From Nocardiopsis sp. CNR-923 (GTDB lineage: Bacteria; Actinomycetota; Actinomycetes; Streptosporangiales; Streptosporangiaceae), in assembly GCF_001942255.1 (NCBI RefSeq), contig NZ_MKKC01000109.1, positions 62,001 through 126,000 on the forward strand: a DNA stretch of 64,000 bases, in the 5' to 3' direction. Below are positions 48,428 to 57,943 of this stretch, in pieces. A program made the translations under genes and the position numbers. The notes below the pieces were generated by a model. That model was not told the DNA's origin, did not search any database, and was given only the letters and a program-made list of their open reading frames with translations. The first letter of the stretch is position 1. Every line of letters starts with the position of its first letter.

Positions 48428-48638
48428 CCATTGTCACTGAACGTGTCAGGAGTCATGGAGGTTTCGCACTCAACGACTGAGATGCGCCTTTTGTGTGCGA
48501 GATTTTACGTTATCTTGCGGGGAATTGATCACCGAGGGTGATTCGCTACCGCACGAAAGCGACGAAGGGTGATCGGTTGGGATGGAACGCCCCGGGGCCG
48601 ACCCGGCACGGGGCACGCACATCCGAACGGGGAACCTC

Positions 48639-49205
48639 ATGACCCACTCCCGACACCACGAGCAAATTCCGGCCTGTCGTCCGGCCCAACCCGGGCGGCA
48701 GGCCGGATCCGTGCGGACCGTCGCGCGGGTGCTCTCCGCCACCGCCGCGACCGTGTCCCTGGTGGCCGCGGCGCTCGTCCCGGAACCCGCCCTCGCCCAC
48801 GCCGCCCCGGCGTCCGCCGGAGGGGGCGACGGCCGCGTCCACCAAACACTTCACTGGTCGGCCGTGGAGACGGCGATCCGTGCCGCCGAGTCGAAGAAGG
48901 GCGCGCCCTACGTCTGGGGCGGAACCGGGCCGAACGGCTTCGACTGCTCCGGCCTCGTCCAGTGGGCCTTCCGTCAGGCGGAGGTCGAGCTGCCCCGCAT
49001 CGCCCACGACCAGGCGGCGGCCGGAATCCGCATCCCCTACTCCGGCGCCCGGCGCGGTGACCTCGTCTACTGGGCCCACGGCGGCGGCTACGTCTACCAC
49101 GTCGGCATCTACCTCGGCGGGGGGCGCATGATCGACGCCCCCAAGCGCGGCGACCACGTGCGCGAGCGCGACGTCATGGCCGGCGCGAGGGCCGTACGAC
49201 TGTGA
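48639..49205 (+). CDS. Secreted NlpC/P60 peptidoglycan hydrolase
   Basis: An unusually long, basic N-terminus leads to a signal-like segment (LSATAATVSLVAAALVPEPA). The NlpC/P60 cysteine peptidase domain then shows KGAPYVWGGTGPNGFDCSGL (catalytic Cys) and HVGIYLGGGRMIDAPKRGD (catalytic His). Such enzymes cut the D-Glu-diaminopimelate bond of cell-wall peptides. The ATG at 48639 is preceded by GGGG; length is 188. The 210-bp upstream gap is A/T-richer and likely has the promoter. I saw no c-di-AMP riboswitch signature. Confidence 0.85.
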   Translation: MTHSRHHEQIPACRPAQPGRQAGSVRTVARVLSATAATVSLVAAALVPEPALAHAAPASAGGGDGRVHQTLHWSAVETAIRAAESKKGAPYVWGGTGPNGFDCSGLVQWAFRQAEVELPRIAHDQAAAGIRIPYSGARRGDLVYWAHGGGYVYHVGIYLGGGRMIDAPKRGDHVRERDVMAGARAVRL

Positions 49206-49261
49206 CCCCGTCCAAGGGCGCCACGGGGGCCGCCCGCCAGTCCTGATCGACCCGGATCCGG

Positions 49262-49490
49262 CCCCCGTGACCCGACGCGCCCGCGCCGCGAAGCCGGGCA
49301 GGTGGTAGCCGGTGCCGCAGCCGACGTCCAGCACGTGGGCGTCCTCGATCGGCCGCACGCGGTCCATGGCGGCGCCGAGCACCACGTCGGGGCCGACGGC
49401 GTCGTTCTCCAGTTCGTACGTCCGTGGGTGCTTCCAGATGTTCGGACTGGGGATGGCGTCCCCAGGGATCCTGGGGCTCCGGGAGACCAT
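49262..49490 (-). pseudogene. N-terminal remnant of a SAM-dependent methyltransferase
   Basis: Reading left from 49490, the frame gives [20 protein letters not shown], then [26 protein letters not shown]. This is an N-terminus plus SAM motif I of a class I methyltransferase, about 76 residues. After RARRVTGA it runs into sequence antisense to the NlpC/P60 3' end. The remaining two-thirds of the enzyme is missing. It was probably cut off when the NlpC/P60 gene or its neighbour arrived. Confidence 0.65.
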
Positions 49491-49600
49491 CCCCGCAGCC
49501 TACGGTGACCGGTGGGGCGTGGCCGCCGCGCCCGTCGCGGCACGCCGCGTTCACCGGAGCGGAACCCGGGGGAGGGGGCGGAGCGCATAGTCTGTGTCCC

Positions 49601-50438
49601 GTGAGCCCTATCCAGGTCCCAGACGCGCCCGTCGTCCTCTCGTCGGCGTCGGTCTACCCGGAGAAGACCCCGGCCGCCTTCGAGATCGCCGCGAAGCTGG
49701 GGTACGACGGCGTGGAGGTGCTCGTCTCCTCCGACCCCGCCAGCCAGGACATCGACCTGCTGCGGCGCCTCTCGGACTACCACCGGATGCCCGTCACCGC
49801 CGTCCATTCCCCCTGTCTGGTCCTCACCCAACGGGTGTGGGGCCGCGACCCGTGGGGCAAGCTCGTCCGCTCCAAGGAGATGGCCGAGGCCCTGGGCGCC
49901 AGGACCATCGTCGTGCACCCGGCCTTCCGCTGGCAGCGCGACTACGCCCGCGAGTTCGAGACCGGCGTCGCGCGCATGCAGGACGAGACCGACGTCGTCT
50001 TCGCCGTGGAGAACATGTACCCGGTGCGCGTGCGCGACCGCGAGGTCGTGCCCTACGCGCCGAGCTGGAACCCGCTCGACCGGGACTACCCCGACGTCAC
50101 GCTCGACCTGTCGCACACCGCCATGTCCGGCTCCGACGCCATGGACATGGCCAAGCGGCTCGGCGACCGCCTGTCGCACGTCCACGTCGCCGACGGCTTC
50201 GGCGGCCAGAACCTCGACGAGCACCTCATCCCCGGCCGAGGGCGGCAGCCCGTCGCCGAACTCCTGGAGCACCTGGCCGCGACGGCTACGAGGGCCAGCT
50301 CGTCCTGGAGGTGAGCACCCGCAAGTCGCCCGACCGCACGTCCCGCATGCGCGAACTGGCGGAGGCGCTCGCCTTCACACGTCTGCACTTCGCCAGACCC
50401 ACCGCCGACGCCGGTACCCAGCCGCACGACCGCCGTGA
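49601..50438 (+). CDS. TIM-barrel sugar phosphate isomerase/epimerase-like protein; frame broken near 50281
   Basis: This xylose-isomerase-like barrel (AP endonuclease family 2 fold) reads [90 protein letters not shown] and [18 protein letters not shown]. It ends [20 protein letters not shown]. His, Glu and Asp residues of the metal site are visible. One missing G near 50281 restores [14 protein letters not shown]. After that the frame runs past 50640 into proC, so a second break before about 50438 is likely, and the 3' end is uncertain. The family is conserved beside proC in actinobacteria; no reaction is established. Confidence 0.72.
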
Positions 50439-50641
50439 ACGCATCGCCCTGCTGCGCCGCAGGCCGCCCGCGCCGCCCCGCCACTTCTCCGTCGACACAC
50501 AGGGGACCGTCGACGACCAGGACGACGACCGGGGGCGCGGAGGGTCCCGAGCAGCCCTGACCGTCCACGGTGTGAGACGTCGCGTCCGCACCGGAGCCCC
50601 CGTGCCGTTAGCGTGGAGGGGACCCGCGGAGAGGAACCTTC

Positions 50642-51435
50642 ATGATCGCGATCATCGGTGCAGGGAAGATGGGCGAGGCACTCCTCGCCGGGATGCTGGC
50701 CAAGGGCCACGCGCCGGAGAACGTCCTGGTCACGGAGCCGCGGGTGGAGCACGCGGATGAGCTCCGCCAGCGGTACGGGGTCGAGGTGGCGCCGGCCGAG
50801 GAGGCCGCCAAGCGGGCCGACACGCTGTTGCTGGCGCTCAAGCCGCAGGACATGGTGGCGCTGCTGGAGGACCTGTCCGCCCACCTGGCCGCGGACCGTC
50901 TCGTCATCTCGGTGGCCGCCGGGCTCACCACCTCCGTGATGGAGAGCCACCTGCCGGTCGGGGTGCCCGTCGTGCGGGCGATGCCGAACACACCGGCGCT
51001 CATGGGGCGCGGCATGACCGCCATCTCGGGCGGGGCCAACACCGGGCCCGAGCACCTGGACCGCGCCGAGGAGCTGCTGGGCGCGGTCGGGGAGGTGATC
51101 CGGGTGGGTGAGCAGCACATGGACACGGTGACCGCGATCTCCGGGAGCGGTCCGGCCTACTTCTACTTCATCGCCGAGACGATGGTCGAGGCGGGGGTGG
51201 CGATGGGCATGCCGCGCGCACGGCGCAAAAACTCGTCGAGCAGACCATGACCGGCGCCGCCGCCATGCTCACGGACTCCGGCGAGCACCCCGTGGTGTTG
51301 CGGGAGGCCGTGACATCGCCGGGCGGGACGACCGCGGCCGCACTGCGCGAGCTGGAGCGCCACGGCGTGCGCACCGCCTTCACCGACGCGATCGAGGCCG
51401 CCCGCGACCGTAGCCGGGCACTGTCCGGGAGCTGA
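50642..51435 (+). CDS. proC: Pyrroline-5-carboxylate reductase; frame broken near 51219
   Basis: It makes proline from pyrroline-5-carboxylate with NAD(P)H. The Rossmann start MIAIIGAGKMGEALLAGMLA, VRAMPNTPALMGRGMTAISG and ITAISGSGPAYFYFIAE are canonical. The C-terminal family signature REAVTSPGGTTAAALRELER is in the -1 frame. One missing base near 51219 (cgcgcacggcg) joins them as PRATAQKLVEQT. Repaired length is 264. GAGAGGAACCTTC precedes the ATG. Confidence 0.92.
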
Positions 51436-51610
51436 TCTGCGGCCGGGCCGCGCTGGGGCCGGGGCGGGGACGGGATTGGCCGGGACCGGCCGTTGACCAC
51501 AGGGCAGGACGTCCTCGGACATGGATAGTGTTCTTCGAGGAAGGGGACCGCGCTCCCCAACCCGGTCCCGTGCGTGCGGGACTTCCCATCCCCCCGACCC
51601 CAGGGCCCCC

Positions 51611-53412
51611 ATGAGTTCTCCACCCCCGTTCGACCCGTCTCACCAGCCCTCGGGCCAGCCCCAGCCCGGCCAGCCCCCGCAGCAGCCTCCCTCGGGACCG
51701 CAGCGACCTCCGCAGCCCCCGTCCGGCCCGCGGCAACCGCCCGACGGTGCGCCCCCGCCTCCTCCCGGCGGTCCGCCCTCCGGACCCCAGTTCAGCTCGC
51801 CGCCGCCCGGCGCCTTCGGGGCCGCCATGGGCACACCGCCCGGTGGGATGCCTCCCGGCGCCGTTCCTCCCGGTGGGATGCCGCCTCCCGGCGGGATGCC
51901 TCCCGGGCAGTTCGGGCCCCCGCCGCCCCGACCGCCGCGGCTCGGGCTCCTCTCCTCGCCCTCCGCGTCCGGGCCGCGCTGCTCAACCTGTCCGGCCTGG
52001 GCGCGGGATACGCCTTCCTGCGTCAGTGGCTGTTCCTCGGGATCGCGCTGGCGGTCACCGCGGGCCTCCTGGTCGGCGCCGCGTGGCACGGCGCCGCGGA
52101 CAACCCGCTGATCTGGGCGCCCGTCCTTCTGGCGTGGTTCCTCGCCACCGCCGCCCACGGACTGTTCGCGGGCCGTGCCCGCGACGAGCGCACCACGGCC
52201 GCCGGGGGACAGCCCCCGAAGAGGCTCGCACCCGTGCTCACGGCCGCAGCCCTGGCGGTCGCCGTCCTGGCGGGGCTGGCCGGTGTGTGGCAGGCGGGCG
52301 AGTGGCGACTGCGGGTCGCCGACGCCACGCACGCGCGCGGCGACTGCGACACGGCCATCGACGTCTACGAGCAGGTCGAGGGAGGTTTTCAGCTGTCGAT
52401 GTCGCCGTCCCTGATGGACCGCGCGCGTGATGGCGTCGACGCCTGCCGTCTGCTCGCCGAGGCCCAGGACCAGGTGTCTCAGGAGGAGTACGACGAGGCG
52501 CTGGACACCTACAGCGGCTACTTCGCCCACCCGGCCTCCCGCTGGGAGGACACCGACGGCGAGGTGGCCGACACCTACCTCTCCCACGCGGGGAACATCG
52601 CGAACGAGACCGCTGAGACCTACGCCGGAGAGGTCACCGACGAGATCCGCGACGGGTTCCAACGGGCGCAGCAGATCTACAGCGTCATCCCCGGCGACCA
52701 CGAGGGCACCGAGGCCGCGGGCCGGGTGCCCGACGCCCTGGCGGACCTGTACAGCCTCGGCACGTCCGACTACGCGGCGGAGCGCTGGTGCGCGGCGTTC
52801 CGCCAGATCGAGGTCTTCGTCGACCTCGACTGGTCGGCTGCTCCGGCGGTCGCGGAGCGTATCGAGGCCGAGGCGCCCGAGGCGGCCCGCCAGTGCGGCT
52901 GGGCCGAGGTCGACGGAGGCTCGGCGTCCACCGCGGAGGAGATGACCGACTTCCTCGCCGCGCGGTACCCGGGCCACGAGGCCGACGACGTCGAGGACCT
53001 GGTCCGCTTCGTGGGAGCGGCCCGCATCGGGGAGGAGATGGACATCCTGACCGTCTACGGGGAGACCGACTTCGACGCGCGGCCCACCGGCAGCACGGAC
53101 GGTGACCAGGTCGTCATGGAGGTAACCAACGACAGCCCGCACGACATGCGGTTCCTCTACGTGGGGCCGGACGGCGTCCACGACGAGGTCGTCACGCCCG
53201 GGTGCGAGGAATGCGGCGAGTACACCTCGCCGCCGTCGGGCAACTCCTGCTTCGAACGCGGCGGCGAGGTCATGCGCGTCGAGTTCGAGCCGGGGGAGTA
53301 CCGGATGCTGCTCGTCTCCGACACCGGACGCTCGATTCCCCTGCACGGCACGCTGGACCTCAGCGGCGGCGACCGGTACGAGACCTGCCTCTACCTGACG
53401 CGCGAGGAGTGA
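51611..53412 (+). CDS. Proline-rich membrane protein with large extracytoplasmic repeat domain; frame broken near 51950
   Basis: The first 110 residues are Pro/Gly/Gln/Met-rich (MSSPPPFDPSHQPSGQPQPG, then PPGGMPPGA repeats). Three membrane segments follow (ALLNLSGLGAGYAFLRQWLF, then TAGLLV and LTAAALAVAVLAGLAG regions). An extracytoplasmic helical part contains DTAIDVYEQVEGGFQLSMS, reminiscent of TPR-like repeats. The end is a beta-rich domain with a Cys cluster (TPGCEECGEYTSPPSGNSCF). The N-terminus and the rest are in different frames; one missing base near 51950 joins them to about 600 residues. I do not recognise a family. Confidence 0.65.
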
Positions 53413-53557
53413 CGTGCCGGCGGTCCGGGCGGCCCCGGCGTCCGCCCGGACCGTCCCGTGCCCGGACGGGACCCGATCCACCCCGTGGTTCGGACCGCCG
53501 TCCCCGGTGCGTACTGTGTGCAGTGGAGCACGCGCACCTGGAACTGGGGGTCACGGC

Positions 53558-54748
53558 ATGGGAGGGCGCACGTCCTGTTCGCTTCGGCTGGCGTGGGACG
53601 ACGGACTCACCGCCTACGACTTCGGACCGCAACACCCGATGGCTCCGGTCCGCGTCGAGCTGACCATGGCGCTCAGCCGTGAGCTGGGGGTCCTGGACGC
53701 CCCCGGAGTCAGCCTCCTGGACGTGGAACCCGCCTCCGACGAGCTGCTGTCCCTGGTGCACGACCCCGCCTACATCCAGGCGGTGAAGCGGGCCGGGGAG
53801 ACGTTGGAGCCAGACGACGCCCACATGCTCGGCACCGCCGACAACCCGGTCTTCCCCCACATGCACGACGCGGCCGCGCTCATCTGCGGGGCGTCGGTCG
53901 CCGCCGCCAGGGCCGTGTGGAACGGTGAGACCGCGCACGCCGCCAACATCGCGGGCGGCCTGCACCACGCCATGCGCGGCCACGCCTGGGGCTTTTGCGT
54001 CTACAACGACCCGGCGCTGGCCATCGCGTGGATGCTGGAGCAGGGCGCCAAGCGGATCGCCTACGTCGACGTCGACGTCCACCACGGCGACGGGGTGCAG
54101 CGCGCGTTCTACGATGATCCCCGCGTGCTCACGATCAGCCTCCACGAGTCGCCGACCACACTCTTCCCCGGCACGGGGCAGGCCTTCGAGACAGGCGGCC
54201 CCGGCGCCGAGGGGTACGCGGTCAACGTCGCCCTCCCGGCCGGGACCGGGGACTCCGGGTGGCACCGGGCCTTCGACGCGGTCGTGCCGCCGCTGCTGCA
54301 CGAGTTCCAGCCCGAGATCCTCGTCACCCAGCAAGGGTGCGACACCCACGCCCTGGATCCGCTCGCCAACCTCACCCTGAGCCTCGACGGGCAGCGTCGC
54401 ACCTACACCGAGCTGCACAAGCTCGCGCAGAAGACGGCGGGCGGCCGGTGGCTGCTGTTCGGCGGTGGCGGATACGGGCTGGTGCACGTCGTACCGCGGG
54501 CCTGGACCCATCTGCTGGCTGAGGCCGCCGGTGCGCCGGTCGACCCCGCCACCGAGACCCCGCAGGCGTGGCGCGACTTCGTGCGGCGGCGCACGGGCGA
54601 ACAGGCCCCGCTGTACATGACGGACGGGCGCGAGGTGCATTTCGCCAGGTTCGAGGAGGGGTACGACCCCGGAGATCCGGTGGACCGTGCGATCCACGCG
54701 ACCCGTACCGCGGTTTTCCCCAGCCATGGAATCGACCCCAGCCTCTGA
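53558..54748 (+). CDS. acuC: AcuC-type class I/II histone deacetylase-like protein
   Basis: This zinc-dependent deacetylase-fold protein in actinobacteria acts on acetyl-lysine, for example on acetyl-CoA synthetase. Signatures are LTAYDFGPQHPMAPVRVELT, NIAGGLHHAMRGHAWGFCVY, YVDVDVHHGDGVQRAFYDDP with the metal-binding Asp/His, and VTQQGCDTHALDPLANL. The product is 396 residues. The ATG at 53558 (MGGRTSCSLRLAWDDG) follows GGGGG; the frame stays open upstream without meaning. The neighbouring phosphatase and BldC-like genes are its usual companions. Confidence 0.92.
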   Translation: MGGRTSCSLRLAWDDGLTAYDFGPQHPMAPVRVELTMALSRELGVLDAPGVSLLDVEPASDELLSLVHDPAYIQAVKRAGETLEPDDAHMLGTADNPVFPHMHDAAALICGASVAAARAVWNGETAHAANIAGGLHHAMRGHAWGFCVYNDPALAIAWMLEQGAKRIAYVDVDVHHGDGVQRAFYDDPRVLTISLHESPTTLFPGTGQAFETGGPGAEGYAVNVALPAGTGDSGWHRAFDAVVPPLLHEFQPEILVTQQGCDTHALDPLANLTLSLDGQRRTYTELHKLAQKTAGGRWLLFGGGGYGLVHVVPRAWTHLLAEAAGAPVDPATETPQAWRDFVRRRTGEQAPLYMTDGREVHFARFEEGYDPGDPVDRAIHATRTAVFPSHGIDPSL

Positions 54749-54936
54749 CGGCGCCCTTCGGGAGTTTCCGCGCGAGTCCGTACATGTGTGCGCATATGGC
54801 CGAAATCGGCAGAATTGGGCGTGGCGTGCGTCCAGTGGGTAGGAAGAGGTTGAATACCGGGCGAACAGGAGCAGGCGTCGTGGTGGCCGCACAGCGTGAC
54901 GCACGCTCGCTGCGCATTCGAGGAAGGGGATCGCTG

Positions 54937-55734
54937 GTGACGCCGCCGACACGCGCTGGACTCATCACGTATCTGGTCCGCAAGGGGATCGCGGGACACG
55001 TCGACACCCCTCGCCAGAACAATCTTCGGCACTATCAGCGGCTCGTGGACGGCGACGCCTACCACCAGTTCGGTCTGACCTTCTCGCACGACTGGACGTT
55101 TCCCGAGGTGCTCGCGCTCATGAGCAAGCGGTGCGGCGTGGTCGCCGACGAGGAGCACACCTGGGGGATCGACACCATCGACCCCGACCTGACGGTCGAC
55201 GCCCTGGAGGGGGTCGCCGACCGCCTCGCCCTGGCCGCCGAGCGGCGCGAGTCCGTGATGTTCGCCACCGGGCACCCCCTCAAGCTCCGGGCGATGTACG
55301 CCGCGTGGAAGGGCGCCCTCGTCGCTCGGGGGTGCCGTGTCGTGACCGCGGCCGAAGGCTACAGCTATGAGGTGCCCACGGAACGGCCCCCGAGCCGCCG
55401 AACCGTTGTCTGGAGAGACGACGTCGCCATCGTGACGGACGGCCACCACCCCCGTCACAGTCACCACCCCTTCGCCATGCGCGCCATCCTCGGCGACCTC
55501 TCGAACCGCGGTGAGGAGTGGCCGCAGTTGGTCATCGCCGATCACGGCTTCGCGGGTGCGGCGGGTGAGGCCGGGGTGCCCGCGATGGGCTTCGCCGACA
55601 GTAATGATCCCGCACTGTTCCTCGCCGAACACGAGGGAAAACTACTGGTCACCGTGCCTTTGGACGACGGATATCCGCCCGAGGACTACGCGCCCCTGCG
55701 TGATTACGTCCTCGCCCGAGCGGGACTCGTGTGA
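54937..55734 (+). CDS. Actinobacterial phosphatase-like protein beside acuC
   Basis: This 265-residue protein reads TRAGLITYLVRKGIAGHVDT, PRQNNLRHYQRLVDGDAYHQ, FGLTFSHDWTFPEVLALMS, VMFATGHPLKLRAMYAAWKG, VIADHGFAGAAGEAGVPAMG and ending DYVLARAGLV. It belongs to the group annotated as phosphatases next to acuC and a BldC-like HTH in actinomycetes. Conserved His/Asp-rich stretches (TDGHHPRHSHHPF) could bind metal, but no substrate is known. The GTG at 54937 has GAGGAAGGGG upstream; the frame remains open further upstream. Confidence 0.75.
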   Translation: MTPPTRAGLITYLVRKGIAGHVDTPRQNNLRHYQRLVDGDAYHQFGLTFSHDWTFPEVLALMSKRCGVVADEEHTWGIDTIDPDLTVDALEGVADRLALAAERRESVMFATGHPLKLRAMYAAWKGALVARGCRVVTAAEGYSYEVPTERPPSRRTVVWRDDVAIVTDGHHPRHSHHPFAMRAILGDLSNRGEEWPQLVIADHGFAGAAGEAGVPAMGFADSNDPALFLAEHEGKLLVTVPLDDGYPPEDYAPLRDYVLARAGLV

Positions 55735-55817
55735 TCAGGGTCGACCATTTATACCCACCGCTAAACCTCTTTGGGCGGGTCGGAGAGGGAGCGCGGAGAA
55801 GAGGTGACAAACGCCCT

Positions 55818-55831
55818 TTCGCTCAGGCGAA
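55818..55831 (+). promoter_or_regulatory. Inverted repeat upstream of the BldC-like HTH gene
   Basis: ttcgc-tcag-gcgaa is a perfect 5-base inverted repeat 157 bp before the start codon. It resembles a ClgR box with a spacer shorter by one base. Given missing bases elsewhere in this sequence, the true spacer could be five. Confidence 0.35.
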
Positions 55832-55987
55832 CTCCGTCCTACTCTGAAAACGGACGTGTCAGTAGTGACGGTATGACACACCGGCGTGGCGGTGGGACGG
55901 GCGCTTACCGGGGTCGCCCCTCCGTGGGCTTCCACGCCGGGCTGAACGGTAGCCAAAGCTCACGTCCGGGAATGAGGGCGTCGGAAG

Positions 55988-56191
55988 ATGAACGGGAGCA
56001 AGCCGCCTCTCGACGAGGTCAGGTTTTTGACCGTGGCGGAGGTCGCCACGATCATGCGCGTGTCCAAGATGACCGTTTACCGAATGGTGCACTCGGGGGT
56101 TCTCCCCGCGATTCGCGTGGGGCGTTCCTACCGGGTCCCCGAGCGTGCCGTGCACGACTATCTCCGCGAGGCCTTCGTCGAGGCAGGCTGA
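55988..56191 (+). CDS. BldC-like / excisionase-type HTH protein
   Basis: This 67-residue protein is one MerR-like winged helix: VRFLTVAEVATIMRVSKMTV, then YRMVHSGVLPAIRVGRSYRV and ERAVHDYLREAFVEAG. It matches the short helix-turn-helix protein conserved beside acuC and the phosphatase gene. BldC-type proteins bind DNA as head-to-tail multimers on direct repeats. The ribosome binding site (GGAAG) touches the ATG, so initiation may be weak or depend on another start. Confidence 0.85.
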   Translation: MNGSKPPLDEVRFLTVAEVATIMRVSKMTVYRMVHSGVLPAIRVGRSYRVPERAVHDYLREAFVEAG

Positions 56192-56414
56192 CGAGCGGAG
56201 CGGCCGACCGGGGCGGGGCCGTGTGCCCGGCCCCCGGTCTGCCGACCATCCCGGAGGCGGGTGTGTCCCGCACCACCGCCCCTTCGGGATCCCCCTTCCC
56301 CCTGCGCTGGGCGAACGCCGGTTCCACCGGGCCGCGAGGTGGGGTGCCGAGCAGCTACTACACTTTGTCGTTGTCGTAGTCCGCCCTGCTCAGCCCCATT
56401 CGCGAGGATCCTCG

Positions 56415-57143
56415 ATGCCCAGTGCCAGAGTCGGCGCGCGGCCCCGTGCGCCGCGCTTCGCGGCGTCCGCCGTCGCCACCGCGCTCGTCCTGTCCGGCTG
56501 CGCCGGCGGGACCGAGATCCAGAGCAACGAGGACCAGCGGTTCGTCTCCGGTGACGGCAGCGCGACCGCGTTCGACACGGCGGAGCGGTTGGCGGCGCCC
56601 GACGTCACCGGCACCACGCTGGACGGCGACGAGGTGGCGCTCAGCGACTACGAGGGCGGCGTGCTCGTCCTCAACGTCTGGGCCAGCTGGTGCGGTCCCT
56701 GCCGGGCGGAGCAGCCCGTCCTCGACGAGGTGCACACCGAGTACGCCGACCTGGGCGTGGACTTCCTCGGCGTCAACATGAAGGACGACGACACCGCCGC
56801 GAGCGCCTACGTCGCCGCCCAGGAGATCCCCTACCCCAGTGTCTACGACCAGCCCGGCGAGATCCCGCAGGCCTTCCGCGACACCGTCCCGCCCCGGGCG
56901 ATCCCCTCCACCGTCGTCATCGATCCGGACGGCCGCATCGCGGCTCGCGTGATCGGCCCCACCACCTACGGACAGCTCACCGACCTGCTCGACCCGATCG
57001 TGGTCGAGTTCGGTCTCGGCGACCCCGAGCAGCGGCCGCGCGTCGCCGAGCAGGAGGAGGCGAGGGAGTCCGGCGAGGCGTCCCCCGGGGAGACCGAGCC
57101 CGCCGGGGACGCGGACGGCGCGGCCGACGAGGGCACCGGCTGA
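56415..57143 (+). CDS. resA: Thioredoxin-like lipoprotein, ResA type
   Basis: It reduces the haem-binding cysteines of apocytochrome c outside the membrane. A lipobox LVLSGCAGG with Cys29 follows the signal segment, and the thioredoxin fold has the active site WCGPC at 92-96 ([20 protein letters not shown]). [11 protein letters not shown] and [20 protein letters not shown] with the cis-Pro follow. A Glu/Gly-rich C-terminal tail is unusual. It begins the four-gene cytochrome c maturation operon; its stop overlaps the ccdA ATG (TGATG). Confidence 0.93.
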   Translation: MPSARVGARPRAPRFAASAVATALVLSGCAGGTEIQSNEDQRFVSGDGSATAFDTAERLAAPDVTGTTLDGDEVALSDYEGGVLVLNVWASWCGPCRAEQPVLDEVHTEYADLGVDFLGVNMKDDDTAASAYVAAQEIPYPSVYDQPGEIPQAFRDTVPPRAIPSTVVIDPDGRIAARVIGPTTYGQLTDLLDPIVVEFGLGDPEQRPRVAEQEEARESGEASPGETEPAGDADGAADEGTG

Positions 57144-57943
57144 TGGAGTCGATCGGCGCCACCGTCCTCAGCGGATCCCTGCTCCTGGCCGCGCCACTGG
57201 CGATGGCCGCCGGACTCGTGTCCTTCCTCTCCCCGTGCGTCCTCCCCCTGGTCCCGGGCTACCTCTCCTACGTCACCGGCATGAGCGGCCCCGCCGTGCG
57301 CGAGCGCGGGGCGGCCGGCGGCGGAACGGCCACGGCCACCGACCTCGACACCGAGCTGGCCTCGCGCCGCTGGACGATGGTCGCGGGCAGCGCACTGTTC
57401 ATCGCCGGGTTCACCCTGGTGTTCGTGGCGGTCGGCGGGTTCGTCGGCTGGCTCGGCGACGTCCTCCTCGACCACACCGACACCATCACCCGGGCGCTCG
57501 GCGCGCTCACCGTCGTGCTCGGCCTGGCCTTCATGGGCGTCCTGCCCGGGTTCGGCCGCGAGTTCCGGTTCCACCGGCTGCCGCGCGCGGGCCTGGCCGG
57601 TGCGCCGCTGCTCGGCGTGCTGTTCGGGCTCGGGTGGACCCCGTGCATCGGGCCGACCCTGGCCGCGGTGCAGTCCTTGGCCTTCGTCGAGGGGGGCGCC
57701 GGACGCGGCATGGTCCTGTCCCTCCTGTACTGCCTCGGGCTGGGCCTGCCGTTCATCCTGGCCGCACTCCTGTACCGCAAGGCGCTGGGCGCGTTCGCCT
57801 GGCTCAAACGCCACACCCGGGCGGTCACCGTGATCGGAGGTGTCATGCTCGTCCTGGTCGGCCTGTCCATGGTGACCGGCCTGTGGACGGAGCTGACCAC
57901 CGTCATGCAGGGCTGGGCCGCCGGATTCCAGACGGTGATCTGA
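57143..57943 (+). CDS. ccdA: CcdA-type thiol-disulfide transporter
   Basis: This six-TM protein passes reducing equivalents from cytoplasmic thioredoxin to ResA. The two conserved cysteines are in [20 protein letters not shown] and [19 protein letters not shown]. The 266 residues include a cytoplasmic loop after the second segment. The ATG overlaps the resA stop and the stop overlaps resB (TGATG), so the operon is tightly coupled. Confidence 0.93.
   Translation: MESIGATVLSGSLLLAAPLAMAAGLVSFLSPCVLPLVPGYLSYVTGMSGPAVRERGAAGGGTATATDLDTELASRRWTMVAGSALFIAGFTLVFVAVGGFVGWLGDVLLDHTDTITRALGALTVVLGLAFMGVLPGFGREFRFHRLPRAGLAGAPLLGVLFGLGWTPCIGPTLAAVQSLAFVEGGAGRGMVLSLLYCLGLGLPFILAALLYRKALGAFAWLKRHTRAVTVIGGVMLVLVGLSMVTGLWTELTTVMQGWAAGFQTVI

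Noticed and set aside
48428-48638. Possible c-di-AMP (ydaO) riboswitch upstream of the NlpC/P60 gene
   Set aside because: Such riboswitches often precede wall hydrolase genes in actinobacteria, but I did not find their conserved segments in this 210-bp leader.
49601-50760. TIM-barrel protein extending to 50760 and overlapping proC by 119 bp
   Set aside because: The extension after about 50438 is low-complexity and overlaps a conserved start; a second missing base is more likely than a true overlap.
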